This document shows, piece by piece, positions 1 through 5,944 of a stretch of DNA of 6,738 nucleotides; the stretch's first letter is position 1; each line of letters opens with the position of its first letter. The notes under the pieces are model-generated. The model saw nothing but the letters and a program-made list of their open reading frames with translations, had not been told where the DNA came from and did no database searches. Origin of the DNA: Alphaproteobacteria bacterium (GTDB lineage Bacteria; Pseudomonadota; Alphaproteobacteria; Sphingomonadales; Sphingomonadaceae); NCBI GenBank assembly GCA_005882415.1, contig VBAE01000059.1, forward strand, positions 12,530 to 19,267, in the 5' to 3' direction. The position numbers and the translations under genes are program-made.

Positions 1-937
1 GCAGGACGGCGTTGAAGCGGAATTGCAGCTTGCGGCTGTTCTCGAGCGTCGACTGGTAGGCGGTGGCGGCACCCCGAGCCATCTGGAATTCGGTGAGTGC
101 CGCCGCGCTGACCGCGCGCGAGCCGTAGAAGAAGACTTCCGCCTGCGGATCGAGCCGGACCACTGCCTCGACCCGGTCGGGGCCGGAGCCCAATCGGACC
201 TCGCCCGCCTTGAGGCTGCGCAGCACCGCCGGCGAGAAGCGCGAGAGGATCGGCCTCTTGTCGAAATTGACCTCGACCTCGCTTCTGACCCGCCCCTGCT
301 TGTCGATGGTCAGCACCGCGGTTTCGGTGAGCTGCCGAGCCGCCGTCTGGTAGAGGAAGGCGTCGCGGAAATTTTCGCTCAGGATCCCGAACTCGTTGAT
401 CCGGTCGACGACGTCGCCGCCCATCACCTGGACGTCCAGCGCGATGCGGGTGCGGTGCTCCTTCTCATAGATTTGCGACACATTCTCGGCGCTGCTCAGC
501 ACCGTGTTCGCCTTGTCGGAGAACCAGAATTGCATGCCCTGCTGGAAGAGCAATGACGCGAAGATCACGACGAGGAGCGTGGGGATGCTCGCGAGGGCGG
601 AGAACAAGGCGACGAGGCGGACGTGGAGCCTCCCCCTCCCCCCGACCGGAGACCGGGCGGCCCGGCGCATCGCGACGCGGCGGGCGATCAGCACCATCAG
701 CGCCATTGCGGGGACGAGGTTCGCGACCAGCAGGGCGGCGACGATCGGCGGCCTCAGCAGCCGCTGCGGGCTGCCATGGCTCAACACCATGAAATAGCTC
801 GCTGCGGCGATCCCGATCAGGGCGACGACGGTGCCGATCTCGATCAGCGGCATGATCCGCATCCGCCGGTACGCGACACTGAGCTTGCGCTGCCAGCGGG
901 GGCGGATTTCGGCTTTGATCGGCGCTTCGGCGTTCAC
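1..937 (-). CDS. ntrY: NtrY-type nitrogen-regulation sensor histidine kinase, N-terminal part (partial)
   Basis: About 312 codons of the N-terminal half are visible; HAMP, PAS, dimerisation and kinase domains would lie beyond the left edge. The reading frame shows three hydrophobic segments at about residues 31-53, 64-85 and 107-131, then a roughly 170-residue stretch without membrane segments that should be the periplasmic sensor region. The segment around residues 104-123 (RLHVRLVALFSALASIPTLL) and the following FSDKANTVL and FLYQTAARQL stretches are characteristic of NtrY. NtrY is an inner-membrane kinase that phosphorylates the response regulator NtrX in nitrogen and redox control. An in-frame TAG at 949-947 leaves GTG at 937 as the first possible start; ATG at 862 (residue 26) or 853 would shorten the cytoplasmic leader only. 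No strong ribosome binding site precedes the GTG. dusB lies upstream on the same strand with a 103-base gap, so co-transcription is possible. Family assignment is firm, exact start is not. Confidence 0.88.
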   Translation of the reverse strand, partial: MNAEAPIKAEIRPRWQRKLSVAYRRMRIMPLIEIGTVVALIGIAAASYFMVLSHGSPQRLLRPPIVAALLVANLVPAMALMVLIARRVAMRRAARSPVGGRGRLHVRLVALFSALASIPTLLVVIFASLLFQQGMQFWFSDKANTVLSSAENVSQIYEKEHRTRIALDVQVMGGDVVDRINEFGILSENFRDAFLYQTAARQLTETAVLTIDKQGRVRSEVEVNFDKRPILSRFSPAVLRSLKAGEVRLGSGPDRVEAVVRLDPQAEVFFYGSRAVSAAALTEFQMARGAATAYQSTLENSRKLQFRFNAVL

Positions 938-1040
938 ACTGACGCGCTAGCACAACAATGTGGCAAAAAGAACACAGCAGATAATGCTCGTTTGTTCGAA
1001 CCGCCGCGCGGAAGGGGGCGTTCGCCGCTCAGTGAGTGGT
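938..1040. other. dusB-ntrY intergenic gap, AT-richer than surroundings
   Basis: This 103-base gap separates the dusB stop from the ntrY start. Bases about 952-1000 are clearly richer in A and T than the flanking coding DNA, which in a GC-rich genome often marks a promoter. I could not find a well-spaced sigma-70 or sigma-54 (-24/-12) promoter pair for ntrY. An 8-base palindrome, CCGCGCGG, sits at 1004-1011, but no T-run follows it, so it is not a clear terminator. No remnant of ntrB or ntrC coding sequence is recognisable. Confidence 0.4.
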
Positions 1041-2039
1041 TTAGGCGGCCGCCTTGCTGAGCCATGGCGCGTAGAAATCGCGCAGCATCGCCTTGGCCCG
1101 CTTGGCGTCGGGCTCCTTGTTGAAGGCGTTGCGGAATTCGGCCGAGCCGTGGAGGCCGCGCGTGTACCAGCCGATATGCTTACGCGCGATATTCACCCCG
1201 TTTTCCGGGCCGTAATGGGCAAGCATCGCTTCGTACTGCTCGGAGATCAGGCAATATTGCTCGTCCATGCTCGGATCGGGCAGCCGCTCGCCGGTCTCCA
1301 GCCAATGGATCACCTGCCCGGGCAGCCAGGGGCGGCCGTAGGCGCCGCGGCCGATCATGACGCCGTCGGCGCCGGACTGGTCCAGCGCGGTCTCGACATC
1401 GTCCACTGAGCAGATGTCGCCGTTGACGATCACCGGAACCTCGACCGCCTCCTTGACCCGACGGACGAAGCCCCAATCGGCCTCGCCCTTGTACATCTGG
1501 TTGCGGGTGCGGCCGTGGACGGTGATCATCTTCACGCCGAGATCGACCGCGATTCGGGCGAGCTCGGGGGCGTTCAGGCTGTTATGGTCCCAGCCCATCC
1601 GCATCTTGAGGGTGACCGGCACCTTCACCGCCTTGACGGTGGCGTCGACGATCGAGGCGGCGAGCTTCAAGTCGCGCATCAGCGCCGATCCCGCCTCGCC
1701 GTTCACGACCTTCTTCACCGGGCAGCCCATGTTGATGTCGATGATCGCGGCGCCGCGGTCCTCGTTCAATTTCGCGGCTTCGGCCATCTCGGCGGGCGCG
1801 CAGCCGGCGAGCTGCATCGACACCGGCTCCTCGATCGGGTCCCACGCCGCCTTCTGCAGCGACTGGCGGGTCTCGCGGATCATGGCTTGAGACGCGATCA
1901 TCTCGGTGACGGTGAGGCCGCAGCCGTAGCGCTTCACGATCCGGCGGAACGGACGGTCGGTGACGCCGGTCATCGGCGCGAGGATCACCGGCGCGTCGAT
2001 TCGGAGCGAACCGATGGAGATGGGAGCGAGGCGGGCCAT
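1041..2039 (-). CDS. dusB: tRNA-dihydrouridine synthase DusB (NifR3 family)
   Basis: This 332-residue cytoplasmic flavoprotein reduces specific uridines of tRNA to dihydrouridine using FMN and NADPH. Visible family marks are APMTGVTDRPFR at 21-32 (FMN site), the catalytic-cysteine motif INMGCPVKK with Cys106, LKMRMGW at 144-150, VHGRTR at 174-179, VNGDI at 205-209, GRGAYGRPW at 230-238 and RKHIGWY near 286-292 in the C-terminal tRNA-binding domain. Length matches the family. The frame is open upstream to a TTG at 2078, but that adds a 13-residue non-conserved leader, so ATG at 2039 is preferred. No clear Shine-Dalgarno precedes it. In many alphaproteobacteria this gene (historic name nifR3) heads the ntrBC-ntrYX cluster; here it is followed directly by ntrY. 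It is divergent from ispDF. Confidence 0.95.
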   Translation of the reverse strand: MARLAPISIGSLRIDAPVILAPMTGVTDRPFRRIVKRYGCGLTVTEMIASQAMIRETRQSLQKAAWDPIEEPVSMQLAGCAPAEMAEAAKLNEDRGAAIIDINMGCPVKKVVNGEAGSALMRDLKLAASIVDATVKAVKVPVTLKMRMGWDHNSLNAPELARIAVDLGVKMITVHGRTRNQMYKGEADWGFVRRVKEAVEVPVIVNGDICSVDDVETALDQSGADGVMIGRGAYGRPWLPGQVIHWLETGERLPDPSMDEQYCLISEQYEAMLAHYGPENGVNIARKHIGWYTRGLHGSAEFRNAFNKEPDAKRAKAMLRDFYAPWLSKAAA

Positions 2040-2104
2040 GGGAGAGCGCCAGATAAGGGCAAAGCCGCTGGCGGGCAAGGTTCGGCTCGGCTAGGGGCGC
2101 AGCG
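2040..2104. promoter_or_regulatory. Divergent dusB/ispDF promoter region
   Basis: The 65 bases between the divergent starts must contain promoters for both directions if neither gene is read from further away; this is inferred from layout. For dusB a possible pair on the minus strand is TTGCCC (2078-2073), a 17-base spacer, then TATCTG (2055-2050). Transcription would begin only a few bases before the ATG at 2039, giving a nearly leaderless mRNA. For ispDF I see no clear promoter, but AGGGG at 2093-2097 is a suitably spaced ribosome binding site. Confidence 0.35.
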
Positions 2105-3283
2105 ATGGACGGGGGACGCACAGTCGGGCTGGTAGTGGCGGCGGGCAGCGGCACCCGGGTGGGCGGCGACATTCCGAAGCAATACCGATCGATCGCCGGA
2201 AAGGCGGTGCTCGCGCACGCCGTCGATAGGATGACTGCGGCAGGGGTGGCTCGCATCATAGTCGTCGTCGGTCAGGGACAGGAAGAGCTCGCCGTCGAGG
2301 CGCTGGGCGGGCGGCCCCTCCCCGCGCCTGTGACGGGCGGGGCGACGCGGCGGCAGTCGGTGCTGAACGGCTTGGAAGCGATCGCTGAAGCCGGCGGCGC
2401 GGACGAGGTGCTGATCCACGATGCGGCCCGGCCTTTCCTTCCGGCGGCCGTGGTCCAGCGGCTGACCGACGCATTGGCGTCAAGCGACGGGGCTGTCCCG
2501 GTCCTGCCGCTCGTCGACAGCATCGCTCGCGCCGGCGCTACGCTCGACGAGCCGGTGGCTCGCGAGGGGCTGGTGCGGGTCCAGACCCCGCAGGCTTTCC
2601 TTTTCGAGCCGATCCTCGCCGCCCATCGCGGCTGGAACGGGGCTGAGGAGCCGACCGACGACGCTCAGGTCGCTCGGGCTGCCGGCCTCGCCGTTGCCAC
2701 GGTGGAAGGTGATTCCGGACTGGAGAAGCTGACCTTCGAGGAGGATTTCGAGCGGGCGGAGCGTCGGCTTGCGGCGACGCTGGTCAGCCGCACTGGCCTC
2801 GGCTTCGACGTCCACGCCTTCGCGCCCGGCACTTCGATCTGGCTCGGCGGCGTCGAAATCCCGCACGACAGGAGCCTCAAGGGCCATAGCGACGCGGACG
2901 TGCTCCTCCACGCGCTGACCGATGCGATCCTCGGCGCGATCGGCGCGGGTGATATCGGCGACCATTTCCCGCCGTCCGACCCGCAATGGCGCGGCGCCGC
3001 CTCGTCGATCTTCCTCGAACATGCGCGGTCGCTGGTCGAGGCGCGGGGCGGGATCATCGACCATGTCGACGCCACCATAATCTGCGAGGCGCCGCGGATC
3101 GGCCCGCATCGGGACGCGATCCGGGCCCGGGTCGCGGCGCTGTTGCGGCTGTCTTCCGAGAGGGTTAGCATCAAGGCAACGACGACCGAGCGGCTCGGCT
3201 TCACCGGCAGGGGGGAAGGCATAGCCGCACAGGCGATCGCGACGGTGAGACTGCCGTCAATGACTAGGGGGACTGAAGAATGA
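2105..3283 (+). CDS. ispDF: Bifunctional IspD/IspF enzyme of the MEP pathway
   Basis: The 392-residue protein fuses two enzymes of the non-mevalonate isoprenoid pathway. The N-terminal half (about 5-228) is IspD, 2-C-methyl-D-erythritol 4-phosphate cytidylyltransferase, with the CTP-binding loop AAGSGTRVGGDIPKQY (12-27, including Arg18 and Lys25), the metal/substrate motif HDAARPF (105-111) and GLEKLT (205-210). The C-terminal half (about 230-385) is IspF, MECDP synthase, with GFDVHAF supplying metal ligands Asp235 and His237, His269 in DVLLHALTDA as the third ligand, GDIGDHFPPSDP (282-293) and the hallmark KATTTERLGFTGRGEGIA (357-374). All key residues of both domains are present. The fusion is typical of alphaproteobacteria and lacks the intervening IspE. 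AGGGG lies 7 bases before the ATG. The stop overlaps the next start as ATGA, so downstream translation is probably coupled. Confidence 0.97.
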   Translation: MDGGRTVGLVVAAGSGTRVGGDIPKQYRSIAGKAVLAHAVDRMTAAGVARIIVVVGQGQEELAVEALGGRPLPAPVTGGATRRQSVLNGLEAIAEAGGADEVLIHDAARPFLPAAVVQRLTDALASSDGAVPVLPLVDSIARAGATLDEPVAREGLVRVQTPQAFLFEPILAAHRGWNGAEEPTDDAQVARAAGLAVATVEGDSGLEKLTFEEDFERAERRLAATLVSRTGLGFDVHAFAPGTSIWLGGVEIPHDRSLKGHSDADVLLHALTDAILGAIGAGDIGDHFPPSDPQWRGAASSIFLEHARSLVEARGGIIDHVDATIICEAPRIGPHRDAIRARVAALLRLSSERVSIKATTTERLGFTGRGEGIAAQAIATVRLPSMTRGTEE

Positions 3284-3882
3284 TTCGCCATATTGCCGCC
3301 GCCATCGCTCTGGCATCGGTCGGCAACGCCGCACTCGCAGCGGATTTGAAGCCGACCTGTATGAACCCGGAGGACGCGGCGGCGCTCGGCGTCGCGATGG
3401 TGCCGCCGATGATCGACGCGGTCGTCACGAAATGTTCGTCGGCGCTGCCGGCGACCGCCTTTCTCAACGGCGGCGCCAAGGCCATGAGCCAGCGCTTCCG
3501 GGCCGCGGTGCCCAATCGCGGCGCAGTCATGGCGCGGGCGATGGAGACGTTCACCGGACAGAAGATGCCGCCCGAAGCGAGCGGTGAGGCGATGGTCGGC
3601 TTCATCGAGGCGATCGCGGTCGGCAAGATCTCTGAAAATCTCGACGTGAAGGATTGCCCCTCCTACGACACGATGATCGAGGCGATGGCGCCGCTTCCGC
3701 CGGAGAATATGGCGAGCTTCGTCGTCGCGGCGATCAAGATCGGAATGAACCACACTCCGGCGACCGACAAGAAGATGCCCTTCTGCCGTCCCGCTGTCGC
3801 CGCCGTCGTCGCTGCGCCCCCGCCCACGGTTCAGGTCACCCCGTCCCCGGCCCCGCCCGCGCCTCCCGCGCCGGCCAAATGA
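3280..3882 (+). CDS. Predicted secreted four-cysteine protein of unknown function
   Basis: I do not recognise this 200-residue family. A classical Sec signal peptide is visible (MIRH, a hydrophobic alanine-rich core, likely cleavage after Ala-Leu-Ala at about residue 20), so the product should be periplasmic or exported. The mature part is mostly helical in character and contains exactly four cysteines, Cys27, Cys52, Cys126 and Cys169, which could form two disulfides after export. From about residue 171 the tail is rich in proline, alanine and valine and looks disordered, ending in PAPPAPPAPAK. There is no lipobox, no membrane anchor after the signal peptide and no recognisable catalytic motif. 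AGGGGGA at 3266-3272 is a good ribosome binding site, and the start overlaps the ispDF stop as ATGA. The gene in turn overlaps pncC by ATGA. In several alphaproteobacteria a phosphatidylglycerophosphatase (pgpA) gene lies at this place; this protein does not resemble it. Confidence 0.85.
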   Translation: MIRHIAAAIALASVGNAALAADLKPTCMNPEDAAALGVAMVPPMIDAVVTKCSSALPATAFLNGGAKAMSQRFRAAVPNRGAVMARAMETFTGQKMPPEASGEAMVGFIEAIAVGKISENLDVKDCPSYDTMIEAMAPLPPENMASFVVAAIKIGMNHTPATDKKMPFCRPAVAAVVAAPPPTVQVTPSPAPPAPPAPAK

Positions 3883-4394
3883 GCGATCGCTTCGACTCGA
3901 TCCTGCCGGCCGAGCTGAGGGAAGCCGCGCGCAACGTCATCGAGGCGAACCGCGCCGCGGGCCTGCGCATCGCGGTGGCCGAAAGCTGCACCGGCGGCCT
4001 CGTAAGCGCGGCTTTGACCGAACTCGCCGGCTCGTCGGACGTGTTCGAAGCAGGCTTCGTAACCTACTCGAACGACGCGAAAATGAAGATGCTCAAGGTC
4101 AGCGAGGACGTCCTCGAAACCTTCGGCGCAGTGTCGATCGCGACCGCGTGGAGCATGGCCCAGCGGGCCTTGGAAACTTCGGGCGCCGACACTGCGGTGG
4201 CGATCACCGGGATTGCGGGCCCCGGGGGCGGGACGCCTCGGAAGCCGGTCGGCACCGTCGTCTTCGCCCGAGCCCGGCGCGGGGCGGACCCCAAGGAGAT
4301 CGTCGCCGACACCAAGGAGTTCGGCGACCTCGGCCGTGGCGGGGTGAGGCTTCAGGCGGCGCTCTGTGCACTCGAGCTGCTGATGCCGGTCTAA
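3879..4394 (+). CDS. pncC: Nicotinamide-nucleotide amidase PncC (stand-alone CinA C-terminal domain)
   Basis: The 171-residue protein is a stand-alone CinA C-terminal domain. Members with activity deamidate nicotinamide mononucleotide to nicotinic acid mononucleotide, recycling the NMN released by NAD-dependent DNA ligase. Family marks are the nucleophile motif AESCTGG (34-40, catalytic Ser36), FVTYSNDAK (60-68, with Tyr63 and Lys68), ITGIAGPGGGTP (109-120), KPVGTV (122-127) and the terminal FGD...VRLQAALCALELL region. Length agrees with single-domain PncC proteins; the N-terminal MoCF-like domain of full CinA is absent and not encoded upstream. The ATG at 3879 overlaps the preceding stop as ATGA, which fixes the start and implies translational coupling. 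An open frame extends upstream inside the previous gene but is only shadow sequence. Older annotations call this competence/damage-inducible protein CinA; a competence role is not supported here. Confidence 0.94.
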   Translation: MSDRFDSILPAELREAARNVIEANRAAGLRIAVAESCTGGLVSAALTELAGSSDVFEAGFVTYSNDAKMKMLKVSEDVLETFGAVSIATAWSMAQRALETSGADTAVAITGIAGPGGGTPRKPVGTVVFARARRGADPKEIVADTKEFGDLGRGGVRLQAALCALELLMPV

Positions 4395-4395
4395 G

Positions 4396-4448
4396 TCCTC
4401 CCCATCGACGATGGGGAGGGGGACCACCCGAAGGGTGGTGGAGGGGTA
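4396..4448 (+). repeat. Double-hairpin intergenic repeat, copy 1
   Basis: The element starts two bases after the pncC stop. It holds two hairpins: an almost loop-less 11-base inverted repeat, CCTCCCCATCG / CGATGGGGAGG (4397-4419), and ACCACCC-GAA-GGGTGGT (4423-4439). The unit ends in GGAGGGGTA. A second copy with the same skeleton but different stem sequences lies in opposite orientation at 4502-4558, so stems vary with compensating changes while the G-rich cores are conserved. This is the behaviour of REP-like palindromic repeats. I associate very similar G-rich hairpin units with sphingomonad intergenic regions (recollection, not searched). Lying between convergent genes, it may stabilise or end the pncC transcript, but no T-run follows, so it is not a standard intrinsic terminator. 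Confidence 0.8.
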
Positions 4449-4483
4449 AAAGGTGCGGGAATCAGTGGGTTAGCGCGCGAGCC

Positions 4484-4941
4484 TCAGACGGCGGCGCCTT
4501 CTACCCCTCCACCAGGCTCCGCCTGGTCCCCCTCCCCACCGCTTCGCGGCAGGGAGGACGAGGAGTCGCCATAGAGCTCGCGCGCGCGGTCTTCGAAGGC
4601 GCCGATCATCCGCCTCAGGGCGCGGTCGAACATCTGGCCGGCGAGGCTCTCGAAAATCCGGTTGCGGAAGGCGAAATCGACGCAGAAGTCGATCTCCGTC
4701 CCGCCCTCCCCGTCCGGCCGGAACGTCCAGCTGTTGTGGAGATATTTGAGCGGGCCCTCGATATATTCGGTGTGGATGCGGACCGGCCGCTCCTTCTCCA
4801 CCCGCGAGGTGAAGGTCTCCTTGATCGCCCGGAAGCCGACGACGAGATCGGCGATCATCAAAGTGTCGCTGTCGGAGCGGACCCGGGTCGCCGCCACCCA
4901 GGGCAGGAACTCATCCGCCTGGTTTCGGTGTGGCGCGGCAT
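4484..4941 (-). pseudogene. ratA: RatA/Coq10-family START-domain gene, disrupted near the 5' end
   Basis: The gene follows lipA by 9 bases, with GAGGG (4948-4944) placed correctly before ATG at 4941. That ATG opens MPRHTETRR, a good match to the N-terminus of RatA proteins, but this frame then departs from the family. The family sequence resumes in a different frame from about 4918 with ADEFLPWVAATRVRSDS and continues through IEGPLKYLHNSWTFRP and FRNRIFESLAGQMFDRALRRM to the stop at 4486-4484. Against E. coli RatA (from memory) about 18 residues are missing, so roughly 55 bases have been lost and the frame shifted. The second frame has no ATG, GTG or TTG near its beginning; GTG at 4897 would yield a 137-residue protein lacking the first strand and helices of the fold. 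The last 27 residues, after ELYG, are mostly encoded by repeat copy 2. RatA-like proteins are linked to ubiquinone function (Coq10) and, in E. coli, to 70S ribosome association. An assembly error is the main alternative to a true pseudogene. Confidence 0.75.
4502..4558 (-). repeat. Double-hairpin intergenic repeat, copy 2 (inverted)
   Basis: This copy is read on the minus strand. It has ACCAGGC-TCC-GCCTGGT (4511-4527), and CCTCCC...GGGAGG (4531-4536 with 4552-4557) enclosing an inner stem CCGC-TTC-GCGG (4539-4549). Its cores match copy 1 exactly in inverse: TACCCCTCCACCA (4502-4514) pairs with 4436-4448, and TGGTCCCCCTCCCC (4524-4537) pairs with 4413-4426. The two copies could therefore form a large cruciform around the 53-base spacer 4449-4501. 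The copy lies inside the open reading frame of the ratA remnant and encodes most of its C-terminal tail. Confidence 0.8.
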
Positions 4942-4950
4942 CGCCCTCTA

Positions 4951-5877
4951 CTAACGCGCCGCCGCCAGCCTGGCTTCGCGGTTCGCCCGCATCTTCGCGA
5001 AATCGTCGCCGGCATGGTAGCTCGACCGGGTGAGCGGCGAGGCCGCGACCAGGAGGAAGCCCTTGGCGCGGGCGATCGCGGCGTAGGCGCTGAACGTCTG
5101 CGGCGTGACGAACTCCTCGACCTTGGCGTGGCGCGGGGTCGGCTGGAGATATTGGCCCATGGTCAGGAAATCGACGTCGGCGGAGCGCATGTCGTCCATC
5201 ACCTGGTGGACCTCGAGGCGCTGCTCGCCGAGGCCCACCATCACGCCCGACTTGGTGAAGATGGACGGGTCCTGCCGCTTGACGCTCTCCAGCAGCCGCA
5301 GCGAGGCGTAGTAGCGCGCACCGGGGCGGATCGTCGGATAGAGCCGGGGGACCGTCTCGAGATTGTGATTGTAGACGTCAGGCCGCGCCGCGACGATCGA
5401 TTCGACCGCCGCTTCCGGCTTGTTGCGGAAGTCGGGCGTCAGGATCTCGATCGTGGTCGAGGGGGTGTTGCGGCGCAGCGCCTCGATCACCCGGACAAAC
5501 TGTTTCGCGCCGCCATCCGGGAGATCGTCCCGGTCCACCGAGGTGATAACGATATGTTCGAGGCCCAGCTCGGCCGCGGCGGTGGCGACATGCTCCGGCT
5601 CGAGCGGGTCGACCGCGCGCGGCATGCCGGTCTTGACGTTGCAGAAGGCGCAGGCCCTCGTGCAGGTGTCGCCGAGGATCATCACCGTGGCGTGCTTCTT
5701 GGTCCAGCATTCGCCGATATTCGGGCAGGCCGCTTCCTCGCAGACGGTGGCGAGATTGAGGCTGCGCATCAGCCGCCGCGTCTCGGCAAAGCCGGTGCTG
5801 GTCGGCGCCTTGACCCGGATCCAGTCGGGCTTGCGCTGCTTCGGAACGGGGGTCAGGATCGGGTCGGCTTCGCTCAT
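4951..5877 (-). CDS. lipA: Lipoyl synthase LipA (radical SAM)
   Basis: The 308-residue cytoplasmic radical-SAM enzyme inserts two sulfurs into protein-bound octanoyl groups, making the lipoyl cofactor of 2-oxoacid dehydrogenases and the glycine cleavage system. Both iron-sulfur clusters are supported: the auxiliary-cluster cysteines Cys46, Cys51 and Cys57 (CX4CX5C in CEEAACPNIGEC) and the radical-SAM cysteines Cys72, Cys76 and Cys79 (CTRACAFC). The C-terminal RSSYHAG (284-290) supplies the conserved serine ligand. Other marks are KPDWIRVKAP (16-25), TSVDRDDLPDGGA (112-124) and SGVMVGLGE (210-218). ATG at 5877 gives the usual length; the frame continues up to an ATG at 5958, but that would overlap the carbonic anhydrase start and add an arginine-rich, non-conserved leader. 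No strong ribosome binding site is visible. The gene probably heads a transcript that includes the ratA remnant. Confidence 0.96.
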   Translation of the reverse strand: MSEADPILTPVPKQRKPDWIRVKAPTSTGFAETRRLMRSLNLATVCEEAACPNIGECWTKKHATVMILGDTCTRACAFCNVKTGMPRAVDPLEPEHVATAAAELGLEHIVITSVDRDDLPDGGAKQFVRVIEALRRNTPSTTIEILTPDFRNKPEAAVESIVAARPDVYNHNLETVPRLYPTIRPGARYYASLRLLESVKRQDPSIFTKSGVMVGLGEQRLEVHQVMDDMRSADVDFLTMGQYLQPTPRHAKVEEFVTPQTFSAYAAIARAKGFLLVAASPLTRSSYHAGDDFAKMRANREARLAAAR

Positions 5878-5944
5878 GCCGGCCAGATAGCGACTGACGC
5901 GCCCTCTTGCCACCCCTCCCCTCCTCCGGCTAGCGGACGTAGTC
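5878..5944. promoter_or_regulatory. Divergent lipA/carbonic anhydrase promoter region
   Basis: The 67 bases separate two divergent starts, so promoters for both are expected by layout. Toward the carbonic anhydrase there is a TTGCCA at 5907-5912, but the sequence 16-18 bases further on (around GCTAGCG, 5929-5935) is a poor -10. I saw no convincing pair toward lipA. A C-rich run occupies 5910-5927. No operator-like dyad stands out. Confidence 0.3.

Noticed and set aside
23..556. A 177-codon plus-strand open frame opposite ntrY
   Set aside because: The minus-strand frame gives clear NtrY membrane segments and sensor sequence; this frame is its shadow.
629..656. A C-rich run and small CCGG-TCT-CCGG hairpin inside ntrY that resembles the intergenic repeat core
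   Set aside because: Only about ten bases match the core, the second hairpin is absent, and the NtrY frame reads through with a plausible loop between membrane segments 2 and 3.
960..1409. A 149-codon plus-strand open frame beginning in the dusB-ntrY gap
   Set aside because: Most of it is antisense to dusB; it has no ribosome binding site and no domain.
2665..3753. A 362-codon minus-strand open frame across ispDF and the next gene
   Set aside because: It is antisense to ispDF, whose motifs are intact, and its low-complexity Arg/Asp/His-rich translation shows no domain.
4397..4448. Intrinsic terminator for pncC
   Set aside because: The hairpins are strong, but no T-run follows either stem and the unit recurs as a repeat, so it is listed as a repeat with possible transcript-end function only.
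4148..4954. A 268-codon plus-strand open frame running from pncC through the repeats into ratA
   Set aside because: It is out of frame with pncC and antisense to ratA, and it crosses the palindromic repeats. It has no recognisable domain or ribosome binding site.
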